From the NCBI GenBank assembly GCA_000509225.1, contig BAOK01000002.1:914501-978500 (forward strand): 64,000 nucleotides of DNA, written 5' to 3'. Of the stretch, positions 35,691 to 45,855 are shown in pieces. Below the pieces are notes generated by a model that was not told the DNA's origin, did no database searches, and worked only from the letters and a program-made list of their open reading frames with translations. The first letter of the stretch is position 1. Every line of letters begins with the position of its first letter. This DNA comes from Parvibaculaceae bacterium Mf 1.05b.01. GTDB lineage: Bacteria; Pseudomonadota; Alphaproteobacteria; Parvibaculales; Parvibaculaceae. Made by a program: the position numbers and the translations under genes.

Positions 35691-37778
35691 TTAGAATCCC
35701 ATCTCGCCGTAGCTTTTGCCTTCGGCGACCATGCGTTCCAGAAGCGCGGATGGTTTGAACTCGGGCCCGTGGGCTTTTTCAAACTCCTGCATTTTGGCGA
35801 GCACTTTGTCGAGGCCGATCTGCGATCCGTAGAACATGGGGCCACCGCGATAGACCGGCCAGCCATAGCCGTTGATCCAGACAATATCGATGTCGCTTGC
35901 GCGGATCGCTTTGCCTTCTTCGAGGATTTTGAAGCCCTCATTGATCATCGGATAGACGCAGCGTTCCAGGATCTCCTCGTCTGAAATGTCCCGGCGGGTG
36001 TGCTGGGTCTTCTCAGAAAACTCGATGATGATGTCTTCGACTTCCTTGGACGGGGTCGCCTGGCGGTTCTCGTCATAATCGTAGAAGCCTTTGCCGGTCT
36101 TCTGGCCACGACGGTCGAGCTCCACCAGTCGGTCACGCAGCACGCCATCGGGGTTCGATGTTTCTTTCCGCCAGCCAAGGTCGAGACCTGCAAGGTCAGA
36201 CATGGCAAACGGCCCCATGGGCAGACCGAAGTCGAAGAGGACGCGGTCCACATCCCATGGCATCGCGCCTTCCATGATGAGCTTGTTGGCTTCGCGCTGG
36301 CGCTGAGCCAGGATGCGGTTGCCGACAAAGCCCGGGCACACACCGACGAGCGCGGCGATCTTGCCGATCTTCTTGGCAATCGCCATGCTTGTTGCGATCA
36401 CGGCGTCGGAGGTTTTGTCTGCCCGCACAACTTCCAGCAGGCGCATAACGTTGGCCGGCGAGAAGAAGTGGAGGCCGATCACGGCTTCCGGACGCTTGGT
36501 GACGCTTGCGATCTCATCAATGTTGAGTGCCGACGTGTTGGTCGCCAGGATTGCGCCGGGCTTACAGATTTCATCGAGCTGTTTGAAGATGTCCTGCTTC
36601 ACGTCCATGTTTTCAAACACGGCTTCGATGATGAGGTCGCAATCAGCAAGCGCCTTCATGTCCGTATCACCGGAGAGAAGACCCATGCGGGTTTCTACAT
36701 CGTCAGCGGTGATGCGGCCTTTGCTTGCAGTGCGCTCATAGTTTTTGCGGATAACGCCCAGACCCTTATCAAGCGGTGCCTGATCACGTTCCACGATCAC
36801 CACAGGAATGCCTGCATTGACGAAGTTCATGGAGATGCCGCCACCCATGGTGCCTGCGCCGATGATGCCGACTTTCTTCACCGGGATCTGCTCAATGTCT
36901 TTGGCAATGCCCGGGATCTTCCAGACCTGACGCTCTGCAAAGAAGACATGGCGCTGAGCGGCTGACTGTGGGCCGGTGATGAGTTCGCCGAAGAGCTTCT
37001 GCTCAACCTTGATGCCTTCATCGAAGGGCAGGTTCACAGCAGCTTCAATACACTGGATGTTATATTCGGGCGCCAAGAAACCGCGTGTCTTCCGCGCGAT
37101 GGCTTTACGGATATTGTCGAAGATTTCCGGCTTGCCGCGGGCAGCTTCTACTTTTTCGTTCGAGTCGCGCACTTTCTTCAGCGGACGGCCTTCAGCCACG
37201 ATCTTGTTTGCAAAGGCGATGGCGTCAGCGCGCAGGCTGTCTTCACCGGCGAGTTCATCGACGAGGCCCACTTCTGCGCACTGTTTGGCAGGCATAGGCA
37301 CGCCAGAGGTCACCATCTGAACGGCTTTTTCAGGGCCCACAATACGCGGCAGGCGCTGGGTGCCACCGGCACCTGGCAGAAGGCCGAGATTGACTTCCGG
37401 CAGGCCGCATTTGGCTGAAGGAACCGCGACGCGGTAGTGACAGGTGAGTGCTACTTCGAGGCCGCCGCCAAGGGCCGTGCCGTGAATGGCTGCGACGACT
37501 GGCTTGGGCGCGTCTTCGATCATCTTCTGAGCGTCGAACAGGCTTGGGCCTTTTGGGGCTTTGCCGAATTCTGTGATGTCAGCGCCTGCAATGAAGGTGC
37601 GGCCGTCGCAGATCAGCACGATGGCTTTCACGCTATCATCGGCAATCGCTTTTTCGATGCCTGTGTGGATGCCTTCCCGAACCCCTGCGGAGAGCGCATT
37701 CACCGGTGGTGAATTGAGGGTGAGAACAGCAATGTCGCCTTCATTTGATAGATCGGCGACGTCATTTATCGCGGCCAT
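35691..37778 (-). CDS. Bifunctional enoyl-CoA hydratase / 3-hydroxyacyl-CoA dehydrogenase
   Basis: Beta-oxidation fusion enzyme of 695 residues, FadB/FadJ-like. N-terminal crotonase domain with both catalytic glutamates ([40 protein letters not shown]). C-terminal dehydrogenase with the NAD motif [37 protein letters not shown] (catalytic His), and [31 protein letters not shown] sequence precedes the ATG. Together with the acyl-CoA dehydrogenases and crotonase elsewhere in the window, it points to an organism that uses many fatty or branched acyl-CoAs. No thiolase gene is adjacent, so any FadA partner lies elsewhere. Confidence 0.95.
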   Translation of the reverse strand: MAAINDVADLSNEGDIAVLTLNSPPVNALSAGVREGIHTGIEKAIADDSVKAIVLICDGRTFIAGADITEFGKAPKGPSLFDAQKMIEDAPKPVVAAIHGTALGGGLEVALTCHYRVAVPSAKCGLPEVNLGLLPGAGGTQRLPRIVGPEKAVQMVTSGVPMPAKQCAEVGLVDELAGEDSLRADAIAFANKIVAEGRPLKKVRDSNEKVEAARGKPEIFDNIRKAIARKTRGFLAPEYNIQCIEAAVNLPFDEGIKVEQKLFGELITGPQSAAQRHVFFAERQVWKIPGIAKDIEQIPVKKVGIIGAGTMGGGISMNFVNAGIPVVIVERDQAPLDKGLGVIRKNYERTASKGRITADDVETRMGLLSGDTDMKALADCDLIIEAVFENMDVKQDIFKQLDEICKPGAILATNTSALNIDEIASVTKRPEAVIGLHFFSPANVMRLLEVVRADKTSDAVIATSMAIAKKIGKIAALVGVCPGFVGNRILAQRQREANKLIMEGAMPWDVDRVLFDFGLPMGPFAMSDLAGLDLGWRKETSNPDGVLRDRLVELDRRGQKTGKGFYDYDENRQATPSKEVEDIIIEFSEKTQHTRRDISDEEILERCVYPMINEGFKILEEGKAIRASDIDIVWINGYGWPVYRGGPMFYGSQIGLDKVLAKMQEFEKAHGPEFKPSALLERMVAEGKSYGEMGF

Positions 37779-38132
37779 GGAAGCCTCCCGGTTGTTATCG
37801 CGTTTATTGTCTCGATTTGTTGGGCGCGATTTTACCTAGATTGGCGCCGAGCGCCAGAGCGTTGTCCGATCAAGTGGAACCACAAAACACGCCAGTTTTG
37901 CGCGTTTTGTGGCTTGTCTTGCCTGTGCCAAATCGGAAACGCTCTTGTTCAGGTTTGAACAGAGCGCTGTTGGATTGTGGAAGGGTGTTTCCGTCGCGGT
38001 GAGGGGCCGTTTTTGGGCGGCATTGGGCGGGGCTTGAGATCAATTGCGCTTGAGCGGGCCAATTTGGGGCTGGTCAGTCGATGGGAGTTGCTCTAGGAGG
38101 GCGTTTTCCTTCCTTCTGCTGGATGCATTCTC
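37779..38132. other. Gene-free stretch with nested palindromes
   Basis: 354 bases between divergent genes (FadB-like leftwards, DoxX rightwards) with no convincing coding sequence. Besides the promoters it must contain, it holds the nested palindrome described at 37856-37945. Confidence 0.5.
37856..37945. repeat. Nested extragenic palindrome, AGAGCG type
   Basis: Outer arms AGAGCGTTGTCCGAT (37856-37870) and ATCGGAAACGCTCT (37932-37945) pair with one gap; inside, CCACAAAACACGC (37880-37892) pairs with GCGCGTTTTGTGG (37900-37912) with one mismatch. A further small hairpin TGTTCA/TGAACA follows at 37946-37961. Arms beginning AGAGCG recur at 54758. Confidence 0.75.
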
Positions 38133-38558
38133 ATGGACCGAACACCCTCGCCCCTTCTCATCACGCCCGGCCGCCTGCTTCTGGGGCTCTACTTTTTTGG
38201 GCCTGGTCTGGCGAAGTTCCTGGCTCCGGGCCAGCAGCTGGAGCTCATGGCGCGCCATGGCGTGCCGTCACCGGAACTGCTGCTGATTGTTGCTGGGGTC
38301 GCCAATGTCGGTGCTGGCATTCTGTTGTTCACAAACCGTTATGTGCGACTCACGGCGATTGGGTGCGCGCTCTATATTCTCGTGATCAACCTGATGCTCC
38401 ATGATTTCTGGAACTTCACAGGTATTGAAGGGCAGCATGAGACCCAGAACTTCTTCAAGAATCTGGGCATTCTCGCGGGGCTTCTGGTGCTTGCAGGTGC
38501 CAGTCCCTGGAGACGGATCAGCCTCCAGGGATTCTTGAAGTCGGATGCCTCAATTTAA
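38133..38558 (+). CDS. DoxX family membrane protein
   Basis: Small four-helix membrane protein of 141 residues. The N-terminal TPGRLLLGLYFFGPGLAKFL and the ANVGAGILLFTNRYVRLTAI and LYILVINLMLHDFWNF segments match the DoxX/DoxD-like fold. The members are linked to thiosulfate:quinone oxidoreductase subunits or redox-associated membrane complexes, but many are uncharacterised. Its stop codon overlaps the 3' end of the convergent first barrel gene by nine bases. No operon partner on its strand. Confidence 0.85.
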   Translation: MDRTPSPLLITPGRLLLGLYFFGPGLAKFLAPGQQLELMARHGVPSPELLLIVAGVANVGAGILLFTNRYVRLTAIGCALYILVINLMLHDFWNFTGIEGQHETQNFFKNLGILAGLLVLAGASPWRRISLQGFLKSDASI

Positions 38559-40511
38559 GGGAATGGAAAGCGTTCCCCCGACAGACCAACCATCAAGGTC
38601 TGCGCCAATGCCGAAATAGGAGCCAAAGACATCGAGGCTCGCGCCATTGTCCAGCTCCATGGAGAGCTGTGGTGACAGGGAGAGCGACAGGTAGTCATCT
38701 TCACTCGTCGCCACGGTCCCGGCTTGGCTGTCCTGATCAGAGAAGGTGTAGGTGGCCTGCAGACCGATGGCGGGCTCCAATCGTTTAAAGCCGGAGGGCG
38801 GCGTTAGGCTCGTGCCAAAGGTCGGGCCCGCGGACACATTGCCGGACCAGGTGGTGTTGCCACCAATATTTGTGCCTGCAGAGTTCTGATAGTCCTCGCG
38901 GTTCACCCAAGTGCCCGTGACGGAGACAGCAGGGCGCATCCAGACATCATCTGTCAGCTGTTCCTGGCCAGAGATGCCAAACGTGGCTGATGCGAGCCGA
39001 GTGTCATAAGACCCCGTTGTGCCACCCACTGTGATGTCATTGTCGGTGAGGCCAATACGGGTTGAGGCGTTCACGTCGATCTCGCCCCACTTGTAGCGGC
39101 CATAGGCGCCTAGCGAATAGCCGGTGGTATCAATATCGAGATTGTTCACCGGAGAACTCACGTCGCCCCAGGTGGTGGTGGCCATGAGACCGAGACGAAG
39201 TGTTTCGCTGAAGTCCTTATGGGCACCGAGTGCGACAAGGATGTTGTCGCCTTCCTGCTGGGAGGCATCATCTTGCTCATAGTCTGTATAGACGGCTCGG
39301 ACCCAGCCGACGATTGTGGAAGAAAGGGTACGGGTGAAGGAGAGCGGCTTTACAGTGTCACTGAAGCCATCGCCGGTATCTGCCACGTCCAGACGGAAGC
39401 CGCGATAGCGCATCACGGCGCGGGCGAAGGGATCGCGGCCGACGAAGAGAATGGATTCTCCATCACCGCTGCCGAGGTCTTCAAGGTCCAGGCTTGGGTC
39501 ATATCGATCATTGGGGTTGCCTGGATCACGAGGCAAATTGTCGACGCGGCCATTAATGGCGTCCTGGCGCGCTTCGACCTCCGTCAGACGCGCCCTATTT
39601 GCCTCAATCTGAGCACTGATTGCCTTGAGGTCTTTTTCTTCGCGCTCGATCGCTCGTTGCAGGTTGTAGATGGTGCCTTCCTCGATGTTGATGGGGGAAA
39701 GAAGGGTAAGCCATCCAGAGCCTTGTGTGCTTTCTGCTATTGGATCACGGGTGTCGGGATCAGATTCTTTCTCAAGATTTGCTTTGTCTCGCTCTAAGGC
39801 CTCTTCGAGAGCTTGCTTATTTTCCGCAAGTTCCTCGGCTTCTCGTTCCAGGCGTTCCCGCTCCTCTCTGAGGTCGACCCATTCTGCAATAAGCTTGCGG
39901 CGTTCTTCGAGCTCTGCCTGGTCCGGGCCTTCCGGTTCAGGATTGGTGGTGATGATGTCATCCAGGATGCCGCCGACAACGCGGTCTTCAACGATGACCG
40001 CTGTCGTGGTCGCGTTGGTCGCTGTATCGGCTTCTTCCTGGTCGTTTGTGGTTGGAGTCGTGGGTGGCGGTGTTGTCGGAGTTACCGGTGCGACCACCAT
40101 CGGGCCTGGGGCACAGGTGAAAGTCAGGGTTCCGCCATTGGCGGGATTGGCAGACAGGGTTCTGGTCAGCGTGAATGTGCCAGCAGACGGAATTGTGGCA
40201 GATCCCATTACGTCGGCGAAGGATGCATTCACGATCGACAGAGAGCCTGGTGACAGGAAGGCTTGGGTGCCGGTGGGTGCGCCTGTTGTCGTTGCGGTGA
40301 TTACGTCGCCCGCAGCAAAGGTCTGGGACACAGACCCGCCAAACTGGAGGTTGTTGCCCACGGGGATGCTCAGATCGAACGTGCCGGCGTTCGCCGCCGC
40401 GCAACCAGCGGAGGTTGCCGCTGCGGCAGGCTGGATTCCGAATGCCCCGAATCCACTTATGCCGACTGCGAGACCTATTACGGCCTTTAGGCCTATTTGC
40501 CCCTTACCCAT
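38550..40511 (-). CDS. Autotransporter-type outer-membrane barrel, cassette 1
   Basis: 653 residues. Signal peptide (GLAVGISGFGAFGIQPAAAA), then a small beta domain starting GCAAANAGTFDLSIPVG and closed by FTCAP (a likely disulfide), a Pro/Thr linker (TPTTPPPTTPTT), the motif TATNATTTAVIVEDRVVGGI, a strongly charged coiled-coil stalk (residues about 195-330, with REERERLEREAEELAENKQ), and a C-terminal barrel of about 290 residues starting near FVGRDPFARAVMRYRGFRL and ending SIPLN. ATG 40511 follows AGAGGGGTTGAGTG. Probably displayed on the surface; ligand or adhesion role unknown. Divergent from its own regulator with a palindromic operator between. The two other cassette barrels share the N- and C-terminal parts but differ in the stalk. 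Confidence 0.82.
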   Translation of the reverse strand: MGKGQIGLKAVIGLAVGISGFGAFGIQPAAAATSAGCAAANAGTFDLSIPVGNNLQFGGSVSQTFAAGDVITATTTGAPTGTQAFLSPGSLSIVNASFADVMGSATIPSAGTFTLTRTLSANPANGGTLTFTCAPGPMVVAPVTPTTPPPTTPTTNDQEEADTATNATTTAVIVEDRVVGGILDDIITTNPEPEGPDQAELEERRKLIAEWVDLREERERLEREAEELAENKQALEEALERDKANLEKESDPDTRDPIAESTQGSGWLTLLSPINIEEGTIYNLQRAIEREEKDLKAISAQIEANRARLTEVEARQDAINGRVDNLPRDPGNPNDRYDPSLDLEDLGSGDGESILFVGRDPFARAVMRYRGFRLDVADTGDGFSDTVKPLSFTRTLSSTIVGWVRAVYTDYEQDDASQQEGDNILVALGAHKDFSETLRLGLMATTTWGDVSSPVNNLDIDTTGYSLGAYGRYKWGEIDVNASTRIGLTDNDITVGGTTGSYDTRLASATFGISGQEQLTDDVWMRPAVSVTGTWVNREDYQNSAGTNIGGNTTWSGNVSAGPTFGTSLTPPSGFKRLEPAIGLQATYTFSDQDSQAGTVATSEDDYLSLSLSPQLSMELDNGASLDVFGSYFGIGADLDGWSVGGTLSIPLN

Positions 40512-40571
40512 CACTCAACCCCTCTTGATGACTCGTTGGACTGGAGTATTTCTGGGAATAAGTCATCGCAC

Positions 40572-40589
40572 CTCATCAAAAGTGATGAG
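40572..40589. promoter_or_regulatory. Operator palindrome, cassette 1
   Basis: CTCATCA-AAAG-TGATGAG, a perfect 7-4-7 inverted repeat between the divergent barrel and regulator genes. It lies 61 bases upstream of the barrel ATG and 54 bases upstream of the regulator ATG. The same pattern and spacing recur in cassettes 2 and 3. TTGCGAAA follows at once; a TTGCGGAT variant recurs in the other two gaps. Confidence 0.75.
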
Positions 40590-40642
40590 TTGCGAAAAGT
40601 TCAATTTCCCTAGATATTTTGTCTAGTGGTGGGGGCCGAGTG

Positions 40643-42232
40643 ATGAGTAAAACCGAACTTGATGAGCTTGGGACCGTAAAGGTCGCAGCAGAGGGATTGC
40701 CGGTTCCCGGTCTATGGGTTCAGCAGCCTGACGCGAAACCAGGTTCGCGGATTATCCTCTATGTCTATGTTGGTACGTTCGCGCTCAACCGAGGGCCGAT
40801 GCATGAGGTCATCTCGTCGCGGCTTGCAATCCACGCACGGGCCCGTGTTCTTCTTCTGGACTACCGATTGGCGCCAGAGCATCCTTTCCCGCTAGCAATA
40901 GAAGACATTGTTGCGACCTATGACGCTCTTATCGAGCAGGGTCAGGATCCTTCCAAGATTATTGTTATGGGAGACACGGCAGGGGCGGGCATCGCCTTTG
41001 CGGCCATGCTGTCACTTCGGGACCAGGGCAAGGCGCTTCCGGCTGGGATTGTAGCCTTGTGCCCGCTTGTTGATCTCACGTTTTCCGGTGGATCTTATGT
41101 TGCCAATATTCGTCCGCGCGAGACGACGTCAGATGTCGAGCTCATCATGACTTTGGCGTTTGAATATTTGCAGGGAGCTGACCCTCGCCATCCCTTGGCT
41201 TCGCCCGCACTGGCGGATCTGAGCGGACTGCCGCCGGTCGAGATACACGGCGATGTGAATGACGTGCTCTATGACGATGCCATTTTGCTTTCAGAAAAGC
41301 TGCGGGGTGTTGGCGGTAAGGTGAACTTCCTCCAGTGGGACGGGTTGCCAGAAACCTGGCAAGAGCTTGCGCCCTTGTCCAACCAGAGTACTGCCTGTCT
41401 TGCGAAGATCGGTCAGTTTGTGCGTCGTCGGACGAGCAGTCCATTGAGTATGACCAGAGAAGAGTCTGATCAACTCGTTGATGCTTATCAGGAACACATT
41501 AAGAGCTATATCCAACCCCATACAGCAGATCGGATTGATCAGGTATTTGAATGGGCACGCGTGCAAGGACCCGATTGGGTATGGCCCTTTATTCAGCGCC
41601 GTCTGAAGCATGGGGCGCTGGTCACGCAGGATCAGGTTGAGCGCGATTGGCTCTCCCTTTTGTTTACCCAGGCAGCGGACGCTATGGTGTTGCTGAGTGC
41701 CAGCAGGCACATCCTCCTGTCCAATGAACAGGCGCGGCGTGTGCTCGATCAGAAATCCCCTTTGGAGCTTAAGAGCGGGCGGCTTGTGGGAACGAGTGAT
41801 GGGCCGGAAGAGGTCTTGCAGCAGGCGTTGGACACGCTTTTTTCTCCTTCAGAGACAGATGACGGACGGGCCTTGCGTCTTGCCACAACAGAAGGTGACA
41901 CGATGCTCGTGCGGTGTAAGCGTCTCGCGGCGCTGCCGGAGGATCGGGGCGCACCACCCGTTGTCTTGCTTCGGATCATTGCAGACCCGGACAAGATGCC
42001 AATTGATATTGAATCATTGCAGGTCTGGTACGACCTCTCCCCGCGCGAAGCAGCTGTTGCGGCCGCTTTCGCTGAAGGCATGTCGCTGACTGATTATGCT
42101 GAGGCGACGGATGTGGCCATAACAACGGTGCGGACGCATTTTGCTAATGTGAAAGCCAAGCTCGGCGCGTCTGATCAGGCAGCTGTTGTGCGGAAGGTAC
42201 TTGTCGCGGCGGCCTCGAACCGTTTGTTCTGA
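40643..42232 (+). CDS. Pseudo-esterase/LuxR-HTH fusion regulator, cassette 1
   Basis: 529 residues. Residues about 1-260: hormone-sensitive-lipase-type alpha/beta-hydrolase fold, marked by YRLAPEHPFP. The oxyanion motif HGGGF reads YVGTF (residues 42-46) and the nucleophile motif GDSAG reads GDTAG (Thr112); the His position near the end (family GMPHVF-like) reads GLPETW. So the catalytic residues are lost. Then a conserved linker with IQPHTADRID and PDWVWPFIQRRLKHG, a PAS-like part (AADAMVLLSASRHILLSNEQ), and a LuxR/GerE HTH at the end (LSPREAAVAAAFAEGMSLTDYAEA... TTVRTHFANVKAKLG). Predicted cytoplasmic ligand-responsive transcription factor controlling the adjacent divergent barrel gene. Ends 17 bases from the convergent second barrel gene. 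Confidence 0.87.
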   Translation: MSKTELDELGTVKVAAEGLPVPGLWVQQPDAKPGSRIILYVYVGTFALNRGPMHEVISSRLAIHARARVLLLDYRLAPEHPFPLAIEDIVATYDALIEQGQDPSKIIVMGDTAGAGIAFAAMLSLRDQGKALPAGIVALCPLVDLTFSGGSYVANIRPRETTSDVELIMTLAFEYLQGADPRHPLASPALADLSGLPPVEIHGDVNDVLYDDAILLSEKLRGVGGKVNFLQWDGLPETWQELAPLSNQSTACLAKIGQFVRRRTSSPLSMTREESDQLVDAYQEHIKSYIQPHTADRIDQVFEWARVQGPDWVWPFIQRRLKHGALVTQDQVERDWLSLLFTQAADAMVLLSASRHILLSNEQARRVLDQKSPLELKSGRLVGTSDGPEEVLQQALDTLFSPSETDDGRALRLATTEGDTMLVRCKRLAALPEDRGAPPVVLLRIIADPDKMPIDIESLQVWYDLSPREAAVAAAFAEGMSLTDYAEATDVAITTVRTHFANVKAKLGASDQAAVVRKVLVAAASNRLF

Positions 42233-42249
42233 GGCCACCACGGCTGCCC

Positions 42250-44100
42250 CTAATTGAACGGAATTGACAGTGTTCCGCCGACGGACCAGCCATCAAGGTC
42301 AGCGCCGATGCCAAAGTAAGACCCAAAGACATCCAGGCTCGCGCCATTCTCAAACTCCATGGAGAGCTGAGGTGAGACGGACAGCGAGAAATAGTCTGTT
42401 TCGCTGGTGGTCACCGTTCCGGCCTGTGTGTCCTGGTCTGAGTAATTATAGGTGGCCTGCAGACCGATGGCCGGTTCCAGGCGCTTGAAGCCGGAGGGTG
42501 GGGTGAGGCTGGTGCCGATGGTGGGACCAGCGGACACATTCCCCGTCCAGGTGGTGTTGCCACCGATGGCAGTACCTGCAGAGTTCACATAATCCTCCCG
42601 GTTCACCCAGGTGTTGGTAAGCGAAATGGCTGGTCGCATCCAGACATTGTCCGCGAGCTGTTCCTGACCGGAGATGCCGAAGGTGAAAGAGGCCAGTCTT
42701 GTGTCGTAGGAACCGGTGGTGCCACTGACGGCAATATCATTATCGGTGAGGCCAATACGGGTGGAGGCGTTTAGATCAATCTCCCCCCATTTGTAGCGGC
42801 CATAAGCCCCGAGGGAATAGCCGGTGGTATCAATGTCGAGATTGTTCACCGGCGAACTCACGTCCCCCCAGGTGCTTGTGGCAAAGAGGCCGATACGGAG
42901 CTCATCGTTGACGTCCTTGTGGATGCCAAGTGCCACGAGAATATTGTCGCCTTCCTGCTGGGAGGCATCGTCCTGCTCATAGTCGGTGTAGATGGCACGG
43001 ACCCAGCCGACGATGGTGGACGACAGGGTCCTGGTGAATGAGAGGGGCTTCACGCTGTCGCTAAAGCCTTCGCCTGTATCCGCCACATCCAGGCGGAACC
43101 CCCGGTAGCGCATCAAGGCGCGCGCAAACGGATCACGACCGACAAATAAGATCTCCTCGCCGTCCCCCTGTTCAGAGTCATCTGCGGGCGGCTGGCCAAC
43201 ATTTGGTTGAGGCAAGCCCCTTAACTCTGTTTCGAGGATTTCCATTCGATCGTCTAGATCATTTCGTTCCTTATACGCTGCCTTCAACCAGGCTTGCTGC
43301 CGTCTTTCCATCTCTACTTTTTCAGCTGGATCTGAGATGGCTGATTCAATCGCCCAAGCGGTGCTTTGACCCTCGCGATAAGTACTGTTTTCTGGGAGTG
43401 CATCAGCATTGTCGTTAAAATGCTGGATGTCGGCTTGGAGTTCTTCGTCGCGTTTCCGGAGTGCTTGTAGTTCCAACCAGACAGCGTTGGCACGATTTTG
43501 CGCAAGAATGTCAATTTCTGTCTTGATGTTGGGGTCTTGCTGCGATGCACCGTCGACAATCCCTTTCACGGTTCGATTTTCCACAATGACTGATGTGGTT
43601 GTGGCATTTGTCGCGGTGTCGGCCTGTTCCTCGGCGTCCGTATTGTTTCCCGGTGTAGTCGGTGTGGCTGGTGTCGGCGTTGTCGGCGCCGCCGGTGTTG
43701 CGACAGGCGTGCAGGTGAACACCAGGTTCGCCGCACCACCAGCTCCTGCGGCGATGGCGATATCAATAATGCCATTCCCTCCGGTCGGAATCGTTAGTGA
43801 GCCGTTTCCGTTTGAGTTGTTGAGAAACAGAATGGGATTTCCGCCGCCAAGAATGAAGTCAACGATGACTGATAGAGGAAGCCCCGTCATTGCTGCGACC
43901 AGCTGATCACCCGCATCAAACTGAGCATTGAACTGTTGTATCCGGTTGGTGCCGGTCTGGACGGTGAGATTGAACGTGCCTGCATTGGCTGCATCGCATC
44001 CCGGTGAGGCCAAGGCGGGGGTCGCCATTGCCAGACCTCCACAAAGCACCGCGCCTGAAAATATCCAGCTTTTCCAATGATTTATCGAAATTTGGCCCAC
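42250..44100 (-). CDS. Autotransporter-type outer-membrane barrel, cassette 2
   Basis: 616 residues. No ATG start is available; the GTG at 44100 with GGGG six bases upstream gives a good signal peptide (WIFSGAVLCGGLAMATPALA) and places the operator exactly 61 bases away, as in cassette 1. A GTG 12 bases earlier is the alternative. Layout as in cassette 1: GCDAANAGTFNLTVQTG, FTCTP, Pro/Thr linker, TATNATTTSVIVENRTVKGI, charged stalk of different sequence and length (VWLELQALRKRDEELQADI), and the barrel ending SIPFN. The barrel-coding DNA has a 153-base stretch (42994-43146) identical to cassette 3, a sign of recent duplication or gene conversion. Confidence 0.82.
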   Translation of the reverse strand: MGQISINHWKSWIFSGAVLCGGLAMATPALASPGCDAANAGTFNLTVQTGTNRIQQFNAQFDAGDQLVAAMTGLPLSVIVDFILGGGNPILFLNNSNGNGSLTIPTGGNGIIDIAIAAGAGGAANLVFTCTPVATPAAPTTPTPATPTTPGNNTDAEEQADTATNATTTSVIVENRTVKGIVDGASQQDPNIKTEIDILAQNRANAVWLELQALRKRDEELQADIQHFNDNADALPENSTYREGQSTAWAIESAISDPAEKVEMERRQQAWLKAAYKERNDLDDRMEILETELRGLPQPNVGQPPADDSEQGDGEEILFVGRDPFARALMRYRGFRLDVADTGEGFSDSVKPLSFTRTLSSTIVGWVRAIYTDYEQDDASQQEGDNILVALGIHKDVNDELRIGLFATSTWGDVSSPVNNLDIDTTGYSLGAYGRYKWGEIDLNASTRIGLTDNDIAVSGTTGSYDTRLASFTFGISGQEQLADNVWMRPAISLTNTWVNREDYVNSAGTAIGGNTTWTGNVSAGPTIGTSLTPPSGFKRLEPAIGLQATYNYSDQDTQAGTVTTSETDYFSLSVSPQLSMEFENGASLDVFGSYFGIGADLDGWSVGGTLSIPFN

Positions 44101-44160
44101 AGTATACCCCACAGATTTGAAATTTGAGTAGGCATCCTGTTCCGCCCGCTAGCGTTGGAC

Positions 44161-44178
44161 ATCACCAAATTTGGTGAT
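44161..44178. promoter_or_regulatory. Operator palindrome, cassette 2
   Basis: ATCACCA-AATT-TGGTGAT, a perfect 18-base palindrome (7-4-7), 61 bases upstream of the barrel GTG and 61 bases upstream of the regulator GTG. TTGCGGAT lies at 44182-44189. Confidence 0.8.
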
Positions 44179-44238
44179 GTTTTGCGGATTGTGATGAAAT
44201 AGATCCAATGATTGAGTTTGGTCGAAGAGGGGGCGTCA

Positions 44239-45813
44239 GTGTCGACAAGTGCAGGTGAGGTGCAGCAGGAAATCCATACGTCTCCTGCAGCAGCGCTGCC
44301 GATCCCCGGCGTGTGGGTTGATCGTAGTGCAGAGACACAGGACGAGGCGGTGGTGCTCTATGTCTATGGGGGCACGTTTGTCTTGAACCGTGGGCCCATG
44401 CATGAGGTGATTGCCGGAAAGATCGCGTTACATGGGCGAGCCCGTGTTCTCTGCTGCGATTACCGCCTTGCACCGGAACACCCTTTTCCGGCGGCCATCG
44501 ACGATGTTGTGGCTGTGTATGAGGCACTGCTCGATCAGGGGCATGACCCCGACAAGATCGTGATCATGGGGGACACTGCAGGCAGCGCCATCGCGCTCTC
44601 GGCACTTCTCTTGATCAAAGAGAGGGGCTTTCCTCAGTCAGCAGGTTTTGTTGCTCTCTGTCCTATCGTTGACCTGACCTTTTCCGGCGGTTCTTATGTG
44701 CGCAACTTTAGAGGTGGCGATAAGGTTTCAGAGCTGGAAATCCTTGCCATGCTTTCTGGTGATTACCTGCAGGGGGAGGACCCGCGTGCGCCACTGGCCT
44801 CACCTGTATTTGCGGAGCTGGGTGGCATGCCTCCAACCCAAATCCATGTCGATGTAAACGAAGTTCATTGCGATGATGGTGTGATGCTGGCGGAACGCAT
44901 GCGTGGGTGTGGTTGTCGGATTGAATTCCATCAATGGGACGGCCTGCCGTCAACCTGGCAGAAGTTAGAGCCGCTTTCCTCGGCTGCATCTGCGGCGCTG
45001 GTTCGGATCGGCCAGTTCGTTCGCTCACAGTGCAGTCCTTCAGGGGTCATTCCCAAAGACGAAACGGTTGCCGATGAATTTGTCGACATCTTTGATGGCC
45101 ATGTTCAACCTCATATGACTGAACGGGTGAAGCAGATCATGGATTGGTCCGTCAATCATGGGCCTGCCTGGGTTTGGCCTTTTATGGAAAGACGGCTGGG
45201 GCAGGGATCTCTTGTTACGCAGGAACAATGTGAACGGGAGTGGCTTTACAAGCTTTTTGCGCGAAGCTCAGATGCTGTATTTCTACTCAGCAGCAGCGGT
45301 CACGTATTGCTGATGAACGAAACTGCGGAAACGATGTGCAGAGGAGACAATTTGTTTGTCCAACGCCATGGCAGGTTGCAGGGTGTGGGGCAAGAGGTGG
45401 AACAGTCGTTGCGAGACGCTTTCAGAGATCTGGCAAGTGGCGTGCCTCATGTCTCATTCCCGCTCGTTGGGGCGGGAGACAAGCGTTTTTTTGCACGGCT
45501 GGAACGCCTGAATTCGGATGAAGCTGAAGTTATTGCCCCTCCTGTGACGCTTCTTACGATTGCGGCGTCGGACAAGAAAACCTCCGTAGATGAACGTGCG
45601 TTGCGGGCCTGGTTTGGCCTATCTGAGCGCGAAGCGGTTCTGGCCGCCGCGTTTGCGGAAGGGACCAGCCTCGCTGACTATGCGTCGGCGGAGGGGCTTT
45701 CCATGAACACTGTCAGAACCCAGTTTGCGCATATCCGCGCGAAGTTGGGTGCGGTTGATCAGGCTGATGTTGTCCGCCAGATTCTACAGGTTTCGAGCGC
45801 CGGCGTTTTCTAA
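44239..45813 (+). CDS. Pseudo-esterase/LuxR-HTH fusion regulator, cassette 2
   Basis: 524 residues. The GTG at 44239 is chosen because AGAGGGGGCGTCA precedes it; a TTG 27 bases upstream is possible. Architecture as in cassette 1: YGGTF (residues 43-47) in place of HGGGF, YRLAPEHPFP, GDTAG with Thr113 in place of Ser, and GLPSTW where the family has its His. Conserved linker (IFDGHVQPHMTERVKQI; PAWVWPFMERRLGQGS), PAS-like middle (RSSDAVFLLSSSGHVLLMNE), and C-terminal LuxR HTH (FGLSEREAVLAAAFAEGTSLADYASAEG; TVRTQFAHIRAKLGAVDQ). Predicted to sense a small hydrophobic or ester-like ligand and to control the divergent barrel gene. 42 bases separate its stop from the third barrel gene, which is convergent. 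Confidence 0.87.
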   Translation: MSTSAGEVQQEIHTSPAAALPIPGVWVDRSAETQDEAVVLYVYGGTFVLNRGPMHEVIAGKIALHGRARVLCCDYRLAPEHPFPAAIDDVVAVYEALLDQGHDPDKIVIMGDTAGSAIALSALLLIKERGFPQSAGFVALCPIVDLTFSGGSYVRNFRGGDKVSELEILAMLSGDYLQGEDPRAPLASPVFAELGGMPPTQIHVDVNEVHCDDGVMLAERMRGCGCRIEFHQWDGLPSTWQKLEPLSSAASAALVRIGQFVRSQCSPSGVIPKDETVADEFVDIFDGHVQPHMTERVKQIMDWSVNHGPAWVWPFMERRLGQGSLVTQEQCEREWLYKLFARSSDAVFLLSSSGHVLLMNETAETMCRGDNLFVQRHGRLQGVGQEVEQSLRDAFRDLASGVPHVSFPLVGAGDKRFFARLERLNSDEAEVIAPPVTLLTIAASDKKTSVDERALRAWFGLSEREAVLAAAFAEGTSLADYASAEGLSMNTVRTQFAHIRAKLGAVDQADVVRQILQVSSAGVF

Positions 45814-45855
45814 AGCTTGGCCAGGCGTCAACATGTGCATTGGACCTGAAATATG

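Noticed and set aside
38550-40511. Trimeric autotransporter (YadA type)
   Set aside because: The C-terminal barrel region is about 290 residues, matching a complete monomeric barrel and not the short four-strand anchor of trimeric types.
40643-42232. Active esterase fused to a DNA-binding domain
   Set aside because: Ser, oxyanion His and triad His positions are all substituted in all three paralogs, so catalysis is not the preferred reading.
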